The translations under genes were made by a program, and so were the position numbers. Positions 20,230 through 30,200 of a stretch of DNA of 64,000 nucleotides are shown here, in pieces (positions within the stretch are counted from its first letter, which is position 1; the number at the start of each line of letters is the position of its first letter). The stretch comes from Stentor roeselii (taxonomy: Eukaryota > Ciliophora > Heterotrichea > Heterotrichida > Stentoridae), in assembly GCA_006503475.1 (NCBI GenBank), contig RSEH01000009.1, positions 1 to 64,000 on the forward strand, read 5' to 3'. The notes beneath the pieces are model-generated. The model saw nothing but the letters and a program-made list of their open reading frames with translations, had not been told where the DNA came from and ran no database searches.

Positions 20230-22386
20230 TTAAACGACAATCTCATTATTGCTCCAATATCCAGTCTTAATAACATCACCCTTCGCATTTTTCAACAAAC
20301 CTTCACCAGACCTTTTATCTTCCATCCACTCTCCCTCATACTTTTCCCTACTCAAAAAATAAACCAAAGTTCCTTTTCCATTCCTAGACCCATGTTCCCA
20401 ATTTCCATCATAAACATCTCCATTGGCATAAATCATTTTTCCATGTCCATCCAAGCTTCCCTCACAAAAATCTCCATGAAAGGTATTTCCATTGGGCCAC
20501 TTCATTTTTCCATTTCCATGAGGAATGCAGTTATAAATTTCTCCTTCATAGACCCTTCCATCCGGGTACAAAAGAGTAGCCAAATTAGTAAGCACCCCAG
20601 CTTTATACTGTCCTTTAACAACCAAGCCTTTCCTATGCAGAGTGCAGGCGCCTTCCATGCGGTCCTCGACCCATCCGCCTTCATAAACATCTCCATTCAA
20701 GAAGTTGATTTTTCCAAGAACGTTATGACGGCGGTTGTGATAAAAGCCTCCAGTGTAAACGATTCCATTTGGCCAGGTCATTGTTCCAGTTCCGTGTCGT
20801 TTGTCGTCTTTCCACTCGCCTGAGTATTCTCCTTCTGTCTCTTCGAACCACTCGACTTGGTGCTCGGGGTCAGAGTATTTCATTGTCCCGTAACCTGAAC
20901 GTTTACCCTCGATGAAGCTCCCGTGGTATACCCCGAAATAACCGTATTTTGCTAGACCTGCACCTTGCAACTTCCCTGCCCAGAATTTACCGTCGGGAAA
21001 CACCTTTTTTATCTTTTTTTCTAAGGATTTTGATTTTAGTGACATGAAAACTACGTCGTGGGACTCCAGAGGAAGGCTTTTGAATTGGGGGAAATCGGAT
21101 AGGTCGTCGAAATGCTTTTTTTTGTTTATGGCACCTTCTGGACGGATGAATAATGCGCTTCGGGTTTCGAGACGGAGTTTTTCTTTTTCTGGGTGGAAGA
21201 TGTCTTTTCTTACTAGGACACCTGGCCCATCAGTAAAATCCCCAAAAAAGCTTCCTTCAAAAAACATACAAGCCTTGAATGTAAGCAACCCAGTTCCCTG
21301 CCTTTGATCCTTGACCCACTTTCCCGAATAATTTCCTCCATTAGCATAATCCATTTTTCCAAACCCATGTCTTCTTCCATTAGAAAATTCTCCATCATAC
21401 TCACTTCCATCTTTAAACTTGATGAAAACAGGAGTATCTTCAAGTTTCCCATTCAAAAAATTGACTTTGAACAAATCTCCAGCATCAAACTGAATAACAG
21501 CAGCTCCATTCGGCAAGTCATTTTTGAACTCTCCAGTTAACTTAAGTCCAAACTTCTTATAATAAAACTTTCCAGTTCCTTCCTTCAGGTTCTTCTTCAA
21601 AAATCCTTTGAACTTATCTCCATTTTTATAGATGATTTCAGCAAATCCTTCACGTTGCCCTTGCAAAAACCCTCCAACATACTCTAAAATATCAGGAGAC
21701 TTGAGGTACCCTTTAACTTCTTCCTCTTCCTTTTCATTTATTTTGATGTTTTTCGAAGTCACAACTCGATTACTGAATCTTTTTTTATCAGGAGATTCAA
21801 AAAAACTTGACCTTTGAAAGCTAGTAATTGTTCGAACACAGACTGGAAAACGACTTTTCCCTGGAGATTCAGCAAATCGAGAGAAGTTGTTTTTCGTGCT
21901 GATGCTCGGTTGAGGAGTTGACAGTTGTCGTTGGGTGGCTAGAAAAGCGGTTTCTTTCCTTGCACTTGATTGAAACGCGACTTCTGACCCTTCACGGTTC
22001 TCCTTTGGCCTGATCCTGACGACTCCAGGGGTGAAAGGCGTGATGATTTTCTTGTAAAACATATGCTCAACTGACATGGGACTAGTTGAATGCTGTGAGT
22101 GTTCTTTGCTTTCAGTTTTAACTTTAACACCCACTTCCCTGCTTTTCTCATGAATAAAGCCGAGTTCAGTGAAAGCAGAGATAATCTGAGGTTTATTTTC
22201 AAATTTCTCTGATTTTCCCAGGGTGTAAGGAATTTCTGCGATTTCTGAAGAAATCGTTGAAACTTTCGAAGGACTTAATTGTTTTACTTCAGAGATGTGA
22301 AGAAGTTTCTCAGGTTCTTGAACAGGTCGAGCTTTTTTCTTGATTCTGAGATTTTTTTGGTTTTTAAAGATCTGCTGTAGTTCCAT
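20230..22386 (-). CDS. MORN-repeat protein
   Basis: 718 residues. The first 215 residues are low-complexity, Ser/Lys/Pro-rich and probably disordered. From about 230 to the end there are some 15 MORN repeats of the form Y-x-G-x-[WF]-x4-[RK]-x-G-x-G, for example YDGEFSNGRRHGFGKMDYAN, YSGEWKDDKRHGTGTMTW and YEGEWMEDKRSGEGLL. A spacer of about 75 residues breaks the array near residues 390-465. MORN arrays in protists form elongated scaffolds at membranes, cortex or axoneme. A cortical role is plausible for a heterotrich but is inferred. The gene faces the divergent coiled-coil gene at 22411, with 24 bp between the two ATGs. Confidence 0.9.
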   Translation of the reverse strand: MELQQIFKNQKNLRIKKKARPVQEPEKLLHISEVKQLSPSKVSTISSEIAEIPYTLGKSEKFENKPQIISAFTELGFIHEKSREVGVKVKTESKEHSQHSTSPMSVEHMFYKKIITPFTPGVVRIRPKENREGSEVAFQSSARKETAFLATQRQLSTPQPSISTKNNFSRFAESPGKSRFPVCVRTITSFQRSSFFESPDKKRFSNRVVTSKNIKINEKEEEEVKGYLKSPDILEYVGGFLQGQREGFAEIIYKNGDKFKGFLKKNLKEGTGKFYYKKFGLKLTGEFKNDLPNGAAVIQFDAGDLFKVNFLNGKLEDTPVFIKFKDGSEYDGEFSNGRRHGFGKMDYANGGNYSGKWVKDQRQGTGLLTFKACMFFEGSFFGDFTDGPGVLVRKDIFHPEKEKLRLETRSALFIRPEGAINKKKHFDDLSDFPQFKSLPLESHDVVFMSLKSKSLEKKIKKVFPDGKFWAGKLQGAGLAKYGYFGVYHGSFIEGKRSGYGTMKYSDPEHQVEWFEETEGEYSGEWKDDKRHGTGTMTWPNGIVYTGGFYHNRRHNVLGKINFLNGDVYEGGWVEDRMEGACTLHRKGLVVKGQYKAGVLTNLATLLYPDGRVYEGEIYNCIPHGNGKMKWPNGNTFHGDFCEGSLDGHGKMIYANGDVYDGNWEHGSRNGKGTLVYFLSREKYEGEWMEDKRSGEGLLKNAKGDVIKTGYWSNNEIVV

Positions 22387-22410
22387 TTGAGTTATTAGTG
22401 AGGTATTATT

Positions 22411-23232
22411 ATGGACGTCCTGTTTAGGTCATGTGTCCCGATATGTGGAGAAAAGGAAGAAGTCCTTCCGGGCTTCGCTCAGCAAGTCTTAGACTTGGAA
22501 ATAAAATTCAATTTTTCCAGTTCTTTTAAGAACCTCAGTGCACTTGTAGCGCTTTACTCGCAAGGAATCGAGTTTTATGAGTCGGTTCATAGTCCTAAGT
22601 TCAGGTATTATTCAGAAAAACTTCAAAATTTACTTAAAAGGCCTGAAAGTCTTGAAGCTATTTATGAACGGAATAGTCCTCGTAGTCAGAACCGCCCTCA
22701 ACACTTGTTTTGTGATCGCTCTTCGCACTGTGCTATAAAAAAATGTGCCAGTAACGCTGTTCAACTTTCAACTCTTGTTAAGGACAACTTGAAACAACAA
22801 GAAGAAAGTCTTAGTCTTCGGCTTGAAAAACGAAAAAAAATGCTCCAAAAGAACAGAAAGTTGGAAAAGGATGAAAAGGAAGAAAAAGGTGAAAAAAGTG
22901 AAAAAAGTGAAAAAGGTGAAAAAAGGGAACATAGTGAAAGTCATCAAAGTGAATTCGTCTCTATTGAAACTTTTGAAGCGGAAATCGAAGGAATCGTTGA
23001 CAGATATGCAGAGGAAAAATTGAAAGTTAAAAAAGAGGTTGAGGAAGAGTATGAAAACTGTTTAAATGACCTTTCGAGCTACTCTGGAGATGTTTTTCAG
23101 GAATTGAAATCAGAGATCAAGAAAAATATGATGAACGAAATTTCGGATAAACTTTCTGGACTTGAGGAGAGGAAAAGTCGGGAAATTTCCAAGGCTCGGG
23201 AAAAACTCTGGGTTTCGGTTATCCTTAGTTAG
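22411..23232 (+). CDS. Hypothetical coiled-coil protein
   Basis: 273 residues, not recognised. The first 100 residues are mixed. Residues about 130-180 are a Lys/Glu repeat tract (EKGEKSEKSEKGEKRE) coded by short purine-rich repeats. Residues about 190-265 are a strong heptad-rich coiled coil (VKKEVEEEYENCLNDL). It ends at a TAG only 7 bp before the ATG of the next gene. I looked for a 15- or 16-nt intron joining the two and found none that avoids a stop. It shares a 24-bp divergent start region with the MORN gene. Confidence 0.65.
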   Translation: MDVLFRSCVPICGEKEEVLPGFAQQVLDLEIKFNFSSSFKNLSALVALYSQGIEFYESVHSPKFRYYSEKLQNLLKRPESLEAIYERNSPRSQNRPQHLFCDRSSHCAIKKCASNAVQLSTLVKDNLKQQEESLSLRLEKRKKMLQKNRKLEKDEKEEKGEKSEKSEKGEKREHSESHQSEFVSIETFEAEIEGIVDRYAEEKLKVKKEVEEEYENCLNDLSSYSGDVFQELKSEIKKNMMNEISDKLSGLEERKSREISKAREKLWVSVILS

Positions 23233-23239
23233 TAAAAAT

Positions 23240-23539
23240 ATGAAAGGACCTCATTCTTATTTTGGATATAGTCCTAGTCTAGGAAAAAAAATACTTAAAC
23301 TTGAACCTCTGGACCATCCTGTGAAAATGGTGAACTATGATGAAAGAGTGAAAAGCACAGTCAAAGTTTACACCACCTTTTCAATCAAACTAAAGAAAGA
23401 GCCGGTTTTCTTTTCACCCATCCGACTAAGAAAGCAAGAAAACCCAGCGAAGACCAAAGACGACATTCAAAAAATGATGCTAATCCCAGCTCTTTCTCGC
23501 AAAGCGAAGTACTTCGAAAACAAGAGATTTAGTGTTTAA
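23240..23539 (+). CDS. Small hypothetical basic protein
   Basis: 99 residues from the first ATG (MKGPHSYFGYSPSLGKKILK). A longer frame upstream overlaps the preceding gene and is not needed. The protein is basic, rich in Lys, Ser and Pro, and without recognised domains. The start is 7 bp after the previous stop. Small basic proteins with SPxxR/K-type motifs recur in this window (also 23680 and 43057) and may be cytoskeletal, but this is only an impression. Confidence 0.55.
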   Translation: MKGPHSYFGYSPSLGKKILKLEPLDHPVKMVNYDERVKSTVKVYTTFSIKLKKEPVFFSPIRLRKQENPAKTKDDIQKMMLIPALSRKAKYFENKRFSV

Positions 23540-23679
23540 TTAATAATTCAGACAGAATTCTCATCAAATTCAGAGGATTGACAGAAAACTTTCATCATAA
23601 AACTATAAAAAATCAGGTAATTTTCTCATTCACGTATCAGTAAGCGTTCATATAAATCATCACAGACATTTTTATTATA

Positions 23680-24261
23680 ATGATTGAAGACCTATTCAAA
23701 GACCCCGAGATTTCAGCTTACCTTTCACTATTCCCAAAAGACCACTGGAACAAATGCATCTATTTCACCCTTCTTTACGGTATCCGATCAATCAAAAGAG
23801 AAACATCTTACTCAAAACTATCAATGCTCGAGTCTCTCGTCAGCCAAAGAGCTTCAAAAAGACCTAAAAAATCTAAAAACGAGGCCAAAAACTACGAAAA
23901 TTTAACCCCAACACTTCCAACTGAACCTCAAGAAAAACCTTTCATTTCAAAAAGACTCAGCAGCCCGCCGGTGACTCGAGAGTCAAAAAAGTTCAAAACT
24001 CCGAGATACCTCAAAAACGTTCAAAGTAAAATCAAGGACGATGTGCAGAAGGACCTGGCAATTCACAGATATGAAAAAGAAGTGCTTAATTCCCCGACTT
24101 TTCGTAAAAAATGCAATAGAAGTCTTCCTGAACTTTTAGAAGTCAAAGAACCAAAACTGTGTTCTATTAAAAATATTGAGAATGGGGAAAAGACTGGACT
24201 TGTGACTCTTGCTGAAAGATTTTTAAACAATCCTTTTACTAAAATACTGAGTCCTCGGTAA
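23680..24261 (+). CDS. Hypothetical protein
   Basis: 193 residues, not recognised. It opens with an ATTATAATG start context common in this window. The first 40 residues are compact and aromatic (YLSLFPKDHWNKCIYFTLLY). The rest is basic, Pro/Ser-rich and probably disordered (KRLSSPPVTRESKKFK). It converges with the minus-strand membrane protein gene, 36 bp between the stops. Confidence 0.6.
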   Translation: MIEDLFKDPEISAYLSLFPKDHWNKCIYFTLLYGIRSIKRETSYSKLSMLESLVSQRASKRPKKSKNEAKNYENLTPTLPTEPQEKPFISKRLSSPPVTRESKKFKTPRYLKNVQSKIKDDVQKDLAIHRYEKEVLNSPTFRKKCNRSLPELLEVKEPKLCSIKNIENGEKTGLVTLAERFLNNPFTKILSPR

Positions 24262-24297
24262 TGTGAATTTTTAATTAGTAAGATTTGGATGGTTTAT

Positions 24298-25359
24298 TTA
24301 TTCGGCGGGTGAAATGACTGAGTGAGATTTATGAAAGGATAGCTCGAGAGATAGAATTGTGAGAAGAGTTAATGAGAATAAGAAGAGGATGTAGTAATGA
24401 CCGTAATTATTTGATGTTGTTGCTGAAGTTCTTGACTTTTTAAGATCACCGATAATGCAGGTGAATGATTTTTCTTTGTGGAAAATTTGCACTTTAGAAC
24501 CTAGAAGAGAACTTTTAGGGATTTTCAAGGTAAAATAACAGATTTTTTTGGAATTGTGACAATTGACTTCATAGGATGTGTTGTGGATAGAAAGAAAAAA
24601 CACTTTCACATCAAGTTCTAACAAACCTTGCACAGTGACAAGACCTGGAGAGTCTTCAAACAAAAGAAATCCAGAAAATTCATTTTTGTTGAAAGTGCAT
24701 TTTCCATATTCCAAAAAGTGTTTCTGAATGTAAGGACCTTGAAGAATACAAGATTTTCCATCAGCACGAATCATTTTCCCAACAACTCCAGCAGGACTCC
24801 TGCATTTTTCATTCAAATCCAAAGTATTCACCGTCCTTCCACATAAAAAGTACCCCAGGTCCCCATCAGACAATTCAGAACTTTCAAGGTCCCCATGTCG
24901 AAAAACTTCAAACTTCGAGTACTTTCCTAAAAACTTAAGAGATTTGTTATTTTCTTGAATTTCCAGAAGATCCTCTCGATCAAACTCACAAAAATACTGA
25001 AAAGTTGTAGAAAATTGAATAACTTCGTAATGACTCTCCAATAAAGTTACACTTTTTATCACGAAAACAAGGTTCCCCTTATAGTTAAAACTGAAAGACT
25101 GACGTTGTTGACATAAAACTTGACTGTCAAATAGTAAATCAGTGTATTTCAATGCAAGGCTCAAGTTTTGGTCGAATAAAATTTGTAATGTTGAAGAGTA
25201 ATCAGCGAAATGCAAGGAAGTTTTAATACTTTTACAGTTTGAGTACATCCAGTCCACCCGCGATTCACTAATATTGAAAGAAAGCTGAAAAGTACCTGAA
25301 ACTAGTTGATTAGAAATCGAGGAACATTTGCTCAAGTAGATCAGGTAAAAAAAAATCAT
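24298..25359 (-). CDS. Hypothetical type I membrane protein
   Basis: 353 residues from the ATG at 25359; an earlier ATG at 25392 would overlap the coding sequence of the divergent gene and is less likely. A signal peptide (MIFFYLIYLSKCSSIS) is followed by a beta-rich ectodomain with about ten cysteines. Near the C-terminus is one transmembrane helix (YYILFLFSLTLLTILSLEL) and a short tail. No family is recognised. A fusogen-like or adhesion ectodomain is possible, but there is no diagnostic motif. Only 14 bp (25360-25373) separate its ATG from the ATG of the EF-hand gene on the other strand. Confidence 0.68.
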   Translation of the reverse strand: MIFFYLIYLSKCSSISNQLVSGTFQLSFNISESRVDWMYSNCKSIKTSLHFADYSSTLQILFDQNLSLALKYTDLLFDSQVLCQQRQSFSFNYKGNLVFVIKSVTLLESHYEVIQFSTTFQYFCEFDREDLLEIQENNKSLKFLGKYSKFEVFRHGDLESSELSDGDLGYFLCGRTVNTLDLNEKCRSPAGVVGKMIRADGKSCILQGPYIQKHFLEYGKCTFNKNEFSGFLLFEDSPGLVTVQGLLELDVKVFFLSIHNTSYEVNCHNSKKICYFTLKIPKSSLLGSKVQIFHKEKSFTCIIGDLKKSRTSATTSNNYGHYYILFLFSLTLLTILSLELSFHKSHSVISPAE

Positions 25360-25373
25360 TTTCAATATATTAA
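25360..25373. promoter_or_regulatory. 14-bp divergent intergenic region
   Basis: This 14-bp A+T-only-but-one stretch lies between the two ATG codons of divergent genes. Promoter elements for both must lie in it or inside the opposite coding sequence. The assignment depends on the start choices, which codon context supports. Confidence 0.45.
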
Positions 25374-26972
25374 ATGGGCTGCTCCTGTTCAAGCAAAACG
25401 ATTCCTTGTGTCCGCCTTGAAGACTCCTCGAAAAAACAGATGAATGAAAAGTTCTGTAGTTTTACCTTTGAAAATGAATCTTATGAACAAGTCGTAAATC
25501 TCGGGGTCTGGACAAATTCTTCTTCTTTGTTGGAATCGCTTTTTCCTTGCAAGTTGTTTACTGAGAACTTCTCGATGTCTGTTTCTTTGACTTTTAACCT
25601 CATTCCACTTGTTGAGAACGAGACTCAGATACTTGATGGTCTTTTATTTCTTTCTGAAAAACCGAACATTAAAGAAATCTTGAAAATTAATGAAAAGTAT
25701 TCAAAAATTTGCTTAAAATTCCTACTTTGCACGAATAATTTGATTAAAGTTAAATCGAATACTTTAAAAACTGTTCGGAATAAAGAAGAGTTTTTATTTA
25801 AAATCGCGAATGACTGGATTATGCTTGAAACTCACTTGAAAGAATTGTTTAAAGCACTTGATAAAGACTCTGATGGCTTTATTCAACAAGAAGATCTGGC
25901 GAATCTGACTTTTAACTCGAAAATTCCGCATTTTTCTTCAGATCTGGCACAATTTTTACAGGCCTCTGAAGTGAAAAATCAGCGAAAACTGGATATTTCG
26001 GGGTTTTTGGAATGGTTTAGAAAAGGTCGTCTTGGAGCTGCTCCTTTTGTCGACATTACAAAAAGATGGGTCTCAGAGTTTACATCCTACTTCCCAATCT
26101 TCGACCGTGACTCCGACTCTCTAATGAGAGAAAAGACCTCAAAGAAATCCTTATCCTTCAACATCGACATTCCAATAACTCCAAAATCCGAGATAAAATT
26201 CTTATTAGGAAACAGTGCAAAACGCGAAGATATCCTAAGAACCATAATAAACCAACTAGACTTCAACATCTACGAACTGTGGTTCGCATGTCAAGTAGAA
26301 TACAAAAGCGAGCTCCAAGCAAAATACACACTTTGTGCCTTTGAAGACCTAGTCGAATCCCTGCGTAAAACTCTTCTTTCACACATCTCATCAGACCGCG
26401 ACTTCCAAAATTTCATCATCACAAAAGTAAAAATCTTCGGAAGTCAAATTCTAATTTCCTTAGCATTCGACATAAACCATGACTCAATAGAAGAAGCTTT
26501 ATTCTTCGTGCAAGACCTAGACGAAATGTTAAGATCTCCAAAAGACGACTTTTTCGAGTTAAAAATTTCAAACTCAAAGTCTTTGCAAGACTTAAAAAAT
26601 TACAAAACTTTTAAAGATCATTCAGAATATTCAAAAGTCTCAATCATTTCAGAGACCTGGAAAAAATTTTCAGAGTTTTTAAGAGTTCGAAGTGAATTTG
26701 ATGGAATTTTAAAGAGTTTTTTTAAACTTGAGGAAAATATTGAACTTAAGTCGGAACAACTGGCGAATTTTCCTGGGTTATTGAAAATCATTGAAAAATT
26801 TTTCAGTCCTTTTCAGAAGATGTGGAAAATCAACTACCAGATGAGAGAAATCGTGAAAGGCTTTGAACGTGACTTGCTTCCAAAGATTGAATTCTTCGCA
26901 CGTGTTGGGAACTATGGACTTGACCTTGAAGTATCAGATGAAGAAATCGAAAAGCTTTTTAGACCAGATTAA
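25374..26972 (+). CDS. EF-hand protein with N-terminal myristoyl/palmitoyl-type motif
   Basis: 532 residues. It begins MGCSCSSK, a good N-myristoylation site (Gly2, Ser6) with adjacent cysteines for palmitoylation, so membrane anchoring is likely. One canonical EF-hand loop is visible at about residue 162 (DKDSDGFIQQED, with all calcium-ligand positions filled). A second, degenerate one may lie about 35 residues on (LDISGFLEWF). The remaining 300 residues are helical and unrecognised. A calcium-regulated membrane-associated protein is inferred. It shares a 14-bp divergent start region with the gene on the other strand. Confidence 0.72.
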   Translation: MGCSCSSKTIPCVRLEDSSKKQMNEKFCSFTFENESYEQVVNLGVWTNSSSLLESLFPCKLFTENFSMSVSLTFNLIPLVENETQILDGLLFLSEKPNIKEILKINEKYSKICLKFLLCTNNLIKVKSNTLKTVRNKEEFLFKIANDWIMLETHLKELFKALDKDSDGFIQQEDLANLTFNSKIPHFSSDLAQFLQASEVKNQRKLDISGFLEWFRKGRLGAAPFVDITKRWVSEFTSYFPIFDRDSDSLMREKTSKKSLSFNIDIPITPKSEIKFLLGNSAKREDILRTIINQLDFNIYELWFACQVEYKSELQAKYTLCAFEDLVESLRKTLLSHISSDRDFQNFIITKVKIFGSQILISLAFDINHDSIEEALFFVQDLDEMLRSPKDDFFELKISNSKSLQDLKNYKTFKDHSEYSKVSIISETWKKFSEFLRVRSEFDGILKSFFKLEENIELKSEQLANFPGLLKIIEKFFSPFQKMWKINYQMREIVKGFERDLLPKIEFFARVGNYGLDLEVSDEEIEKLFRPD

Positions 26973-26996
26973 TAATAAGTAGAAGTTTTGCTAAGT

Positions 26997-27221
26997 TTAT
27001 CTAAGTTGAAGAACCATGTGAATGACAGCACCTGCTTTCAAGTTGTATTCAGAAAGTCGAGACTCGTCATTAAGTTGTCGTCCTCCATAAATCAACCGAA
27101 TCTGCTCAATTGAAATTCCTTCCTTCTCCTGTAAGGCTTGCTTTACCTGAAGAACCGTGTTGTCCAGTTCGAAGTTCATTGGTTGCTTCTTCCCTGTAAG
27201 GGTCTTGACAATAATTTGCAT
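26997..27221 (-). CDS. Ubiquitin-like protein lacking the C-terminal Gly-Gly
   Basis: 74 residues, collinear with ubiquitin from Met1 to Arg74. It begins MQIIVKTLTGK and ends MVLQLR-stop, so the stop codon falls exactly where Gly75-Gly76 should be. The Leu8-Ile44-Val70 hydrophobic patch and His68 are kept. Lys48 is Arg and position 63 is Ala, so the main chain-forming lysines are gone, while Lys6, Lys11, Lys27 and Lys33 remain. Without Gly-Gly it cannot be conjugated by the usual E1 route. It may be a non-conjugated ubiquitin-fold binding protein or a decoy. I see no splice site after Arg74 that would add Gly-Gly. It follows a giant deubiquitinase gene on the same strand, 71 bp apart. Confidence 0.85.
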   Translation of the reverse strand: MQIIVKTLTGKKQPMNFELDNTVLQVKQALQEKEGISIEQIRLIYGGRQLNDESRLSEYNLKAGAVIHMVLQLR

Positions 27222-27292
27222 ATTTATTAGATAAATAGATTACATAAGACTTGCTCTAAATATTCAACTTTCGATTAGTTTACTGAGAATGA

Positions 27293-30200
27293 TTAATTAT
27301 GGAAAGATATTTGAATCGTTTCAAATCGAGACTTGTCGATCATTTTAACAGCGTTGTTTTCTTCGTATTTCACCAGAAGGATCTCGTTTTCAAGCGAATC
27401 AAGAATAATTGCACGAGAAGTACTTGATGAACGAGCACTTGGAAGGTAGACTGTCAAGTCTTTTTTCAGGAATTTTTCATCGATTTCATCGTCGCTGTCT
27501 TGAATGTCAAGGTCTTCATCTTTTTCAAAACCTTGAAAGATCTTCATAATTTTATTTGAGTCATAAGTTGATCCACAAAAAGCGTAGTAACATTCAACCA
27601 AAGTACTTATTTTTTTCAGTAATTCTGGAGAAGAGTCAGTCAAATCAGACTTTTTTAACTTTCTTAAGAACTTCACTAAATACTTTATCATGTAAGCTGA
27701 ACGATGATCCATTTCAGCAGATAACAACTCGACATAACTTTCTAAAAATAAATTTAAAATCTGTAGTCTTTTATTGTACCTGCTGATAAACAACGACATC
27801 AACTTGAAGTACTTATAATTCCTATCAAATGATAATTGCAGTAGGTGAATCATGTAGTTAAAAGCTGAATTCGCATCATTTTCATATAAATTCGCGTACA
27901 TCTGACTTAAATAAATTATTTCCAACTTCTGATTTGCCTGTTGTATAAAAAAATTTAAGTACTGTTCAGAAGCAAGAGTTTCTTTTTCAGTTTCAGTCAA
28001 CCTGTACATATTTTCTGAAAGGTACAGAAAAAGATAAGATAAACTCGCATTAAGCGGTTTTAAAGATTGTGGAATATTTGAATAATTTTCTTTGCATATT
28101 ATTTCCAGGTCGATAGAATCAGCTAACTGACTGAACTTCGGGTATCTTTTAATCAAAGTTTCAATATAAAAACCTGTAATTTTTTCTTGTTTGCAGAAAT
28201 CTTCCAATAATGGTAGCATCAAACTTAAAATTTCATAAAATAAATCAGGTGCATCAGTTTTCGCTGAGTGAAGAGTGTTGACAGCTGATAACAGTGCTGA
28301 TGCTGAAAAGTACAAAAAATCTAATGAAAATGAGTTGATGTATTTTTTTATCAGTAAAACGATTAAAGCTTTTGATTCTTGCCTGTTGTTAAAGAAAATT
28401 AACTCTAAACAACCGTGATTACTTGAAATCATTTTTAATAAATGCTCTACAGAGGCCTGAGAAGATGTTTCGTAGAACTTTTTGAAGAACTTGAAAGTGT
28501 AGGAGTCTGATAAACTCATTCGAATGAAACAAGCGAAGAAAAACTCACAACAAACAATGTCAGTTCCAGGAATTCCAAGTAAAGCTTCCATGAATTCCAA
28601 GAAATTATCAGAGAAAATTATTTCTTTCTGTTTAATCTCTTCATTTTTTTGAAGAACCTTCGAAATTTCCTTACTTTTCAGATGTTTCTGAAGATTTCCA
28701 GTTAATTTAACAGTACCGAAGTCAGTTTTAGTCTTTTCATAAATCAATATATAAGCCGATGGTGAGTTTTCATCGTTTTTTCCTCCAAAAGCTCTGCTAA
28801 AAGCGAGGTCTTTTTTTATTTCATTGATTTCCCCGTCATTAAACTCGACCCACCGTTCATCATCAGTCCTGATATAAGAAAAATAATGTCCTTGGTCAGT
28901 ATTTCCAGTATGCAAAGTGATTCCTTTCAAATAAAACTGAGAACTTTGATTCAAATCAGCGAATTCATTATTCAAAAACTCTTTCATCACAATTTTTTCA
29001 TCAAATAAAAACCTATCATTGACCTTAACTCGACATCCGCTTCCAGCATCAAAGCTAAACCTTTTAAGTACAAAAATCAAGAAATTGGGTAAAGTTCTAA
29101 AGCTTTGTCTTCTAACCGCTGTGACTTTTTTTTTACATTTTTCACAAGCGTAAGCGTTTTCATGCTGAAGAAGCTCTCCTTGAAAGGCTTTCCTCAGACC
29201 ATTCAAAAGTGAATCAGTTGTCAAGTCAATACTGAAACAATTAAGAACCTCTTCAATTACTTGCTTATGTCCACAGTCAACAGGGACAACTTCAAAGAGC
29301 TGACTAAATGAAAAGAAAAGATTTATCGCTAAAGCCGCCTGGTCCAACTTCGAATTCAAAAGACCTGTGAAAAGATTGCTTAAATACTCGTCCGCATCTT
29401 TTTGATCTGAGTAGTTCGAAGAGTTGTTCATCACTCGGACTAAACTCTTCCCAGAAACAGCAGAACTTAATGAAAACTGCAACTTGGTAAATAAAAATCT
29501 CAAAGAATCAACTAAAGGACACTGCCCACTTGGAAGGACCTCTAAAATATACTCACGGAAATAAGGAATATGAAAAAGTTGTTGTATTAAAGAATTCGAG
29601 TAACAAATAGAGCTCGGGTTTCGAAGGCCGATCAGGTTTTTATATGGAGATTTCGGAGAAGTTATGCTTATTCTCCAGAATTTCTGATCGATTCTTCGGA
29701 AAAACTTCAAATGTGTGAAAAAATTTAAGTTTTTGAGAAGGGATTGAGTGTGAGACGGGTGGGCTTTTATGAACTCGACTATGAATTTAAATGCTTGAAT
29801 TCGGGTTGAATTTGACTTGCATCTGGGAAGGATTGATTTTGAAGGGTCTGGTAAGGTGAATAGGTATTCTTTTAGAAAGGATTCAAAGGAGAAGTCTTGG
29901 AGGGACTCTGGATGATCGGATAGGATTTCTAGAGAAAGTTTTAAGTTTTTGTTTTCTTTTAATGGTGATTCGGAGAGGAGAGGTAATAAAGGCTTGAAAT
30001 GGCTTTCTAGGTAATTTTTTAGCTTTTTTGGATGATTTTTTAAATATTTTAATATGGACTTGAAGATTATCTCTAAATAACTGGATTTTCCGATTTTAAT
30101 CGATTCGAAGTAAGTGGTGTTTAATTCTTGTAAGAAAGTTTCATCCAATAAACTAATACTTATGAAATATCGAAGATAATCAGCAAATCTTGTAGTTTCA

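Noticed and set aside
22411-23539. One spliced gene joining 22411-23232 and 23240-23539
   Set aside because: The only 15-nt GT...AG candidate there (23218-23232) starts GTT, lacks the TA at positions 9-10, and leads straight into TAA.
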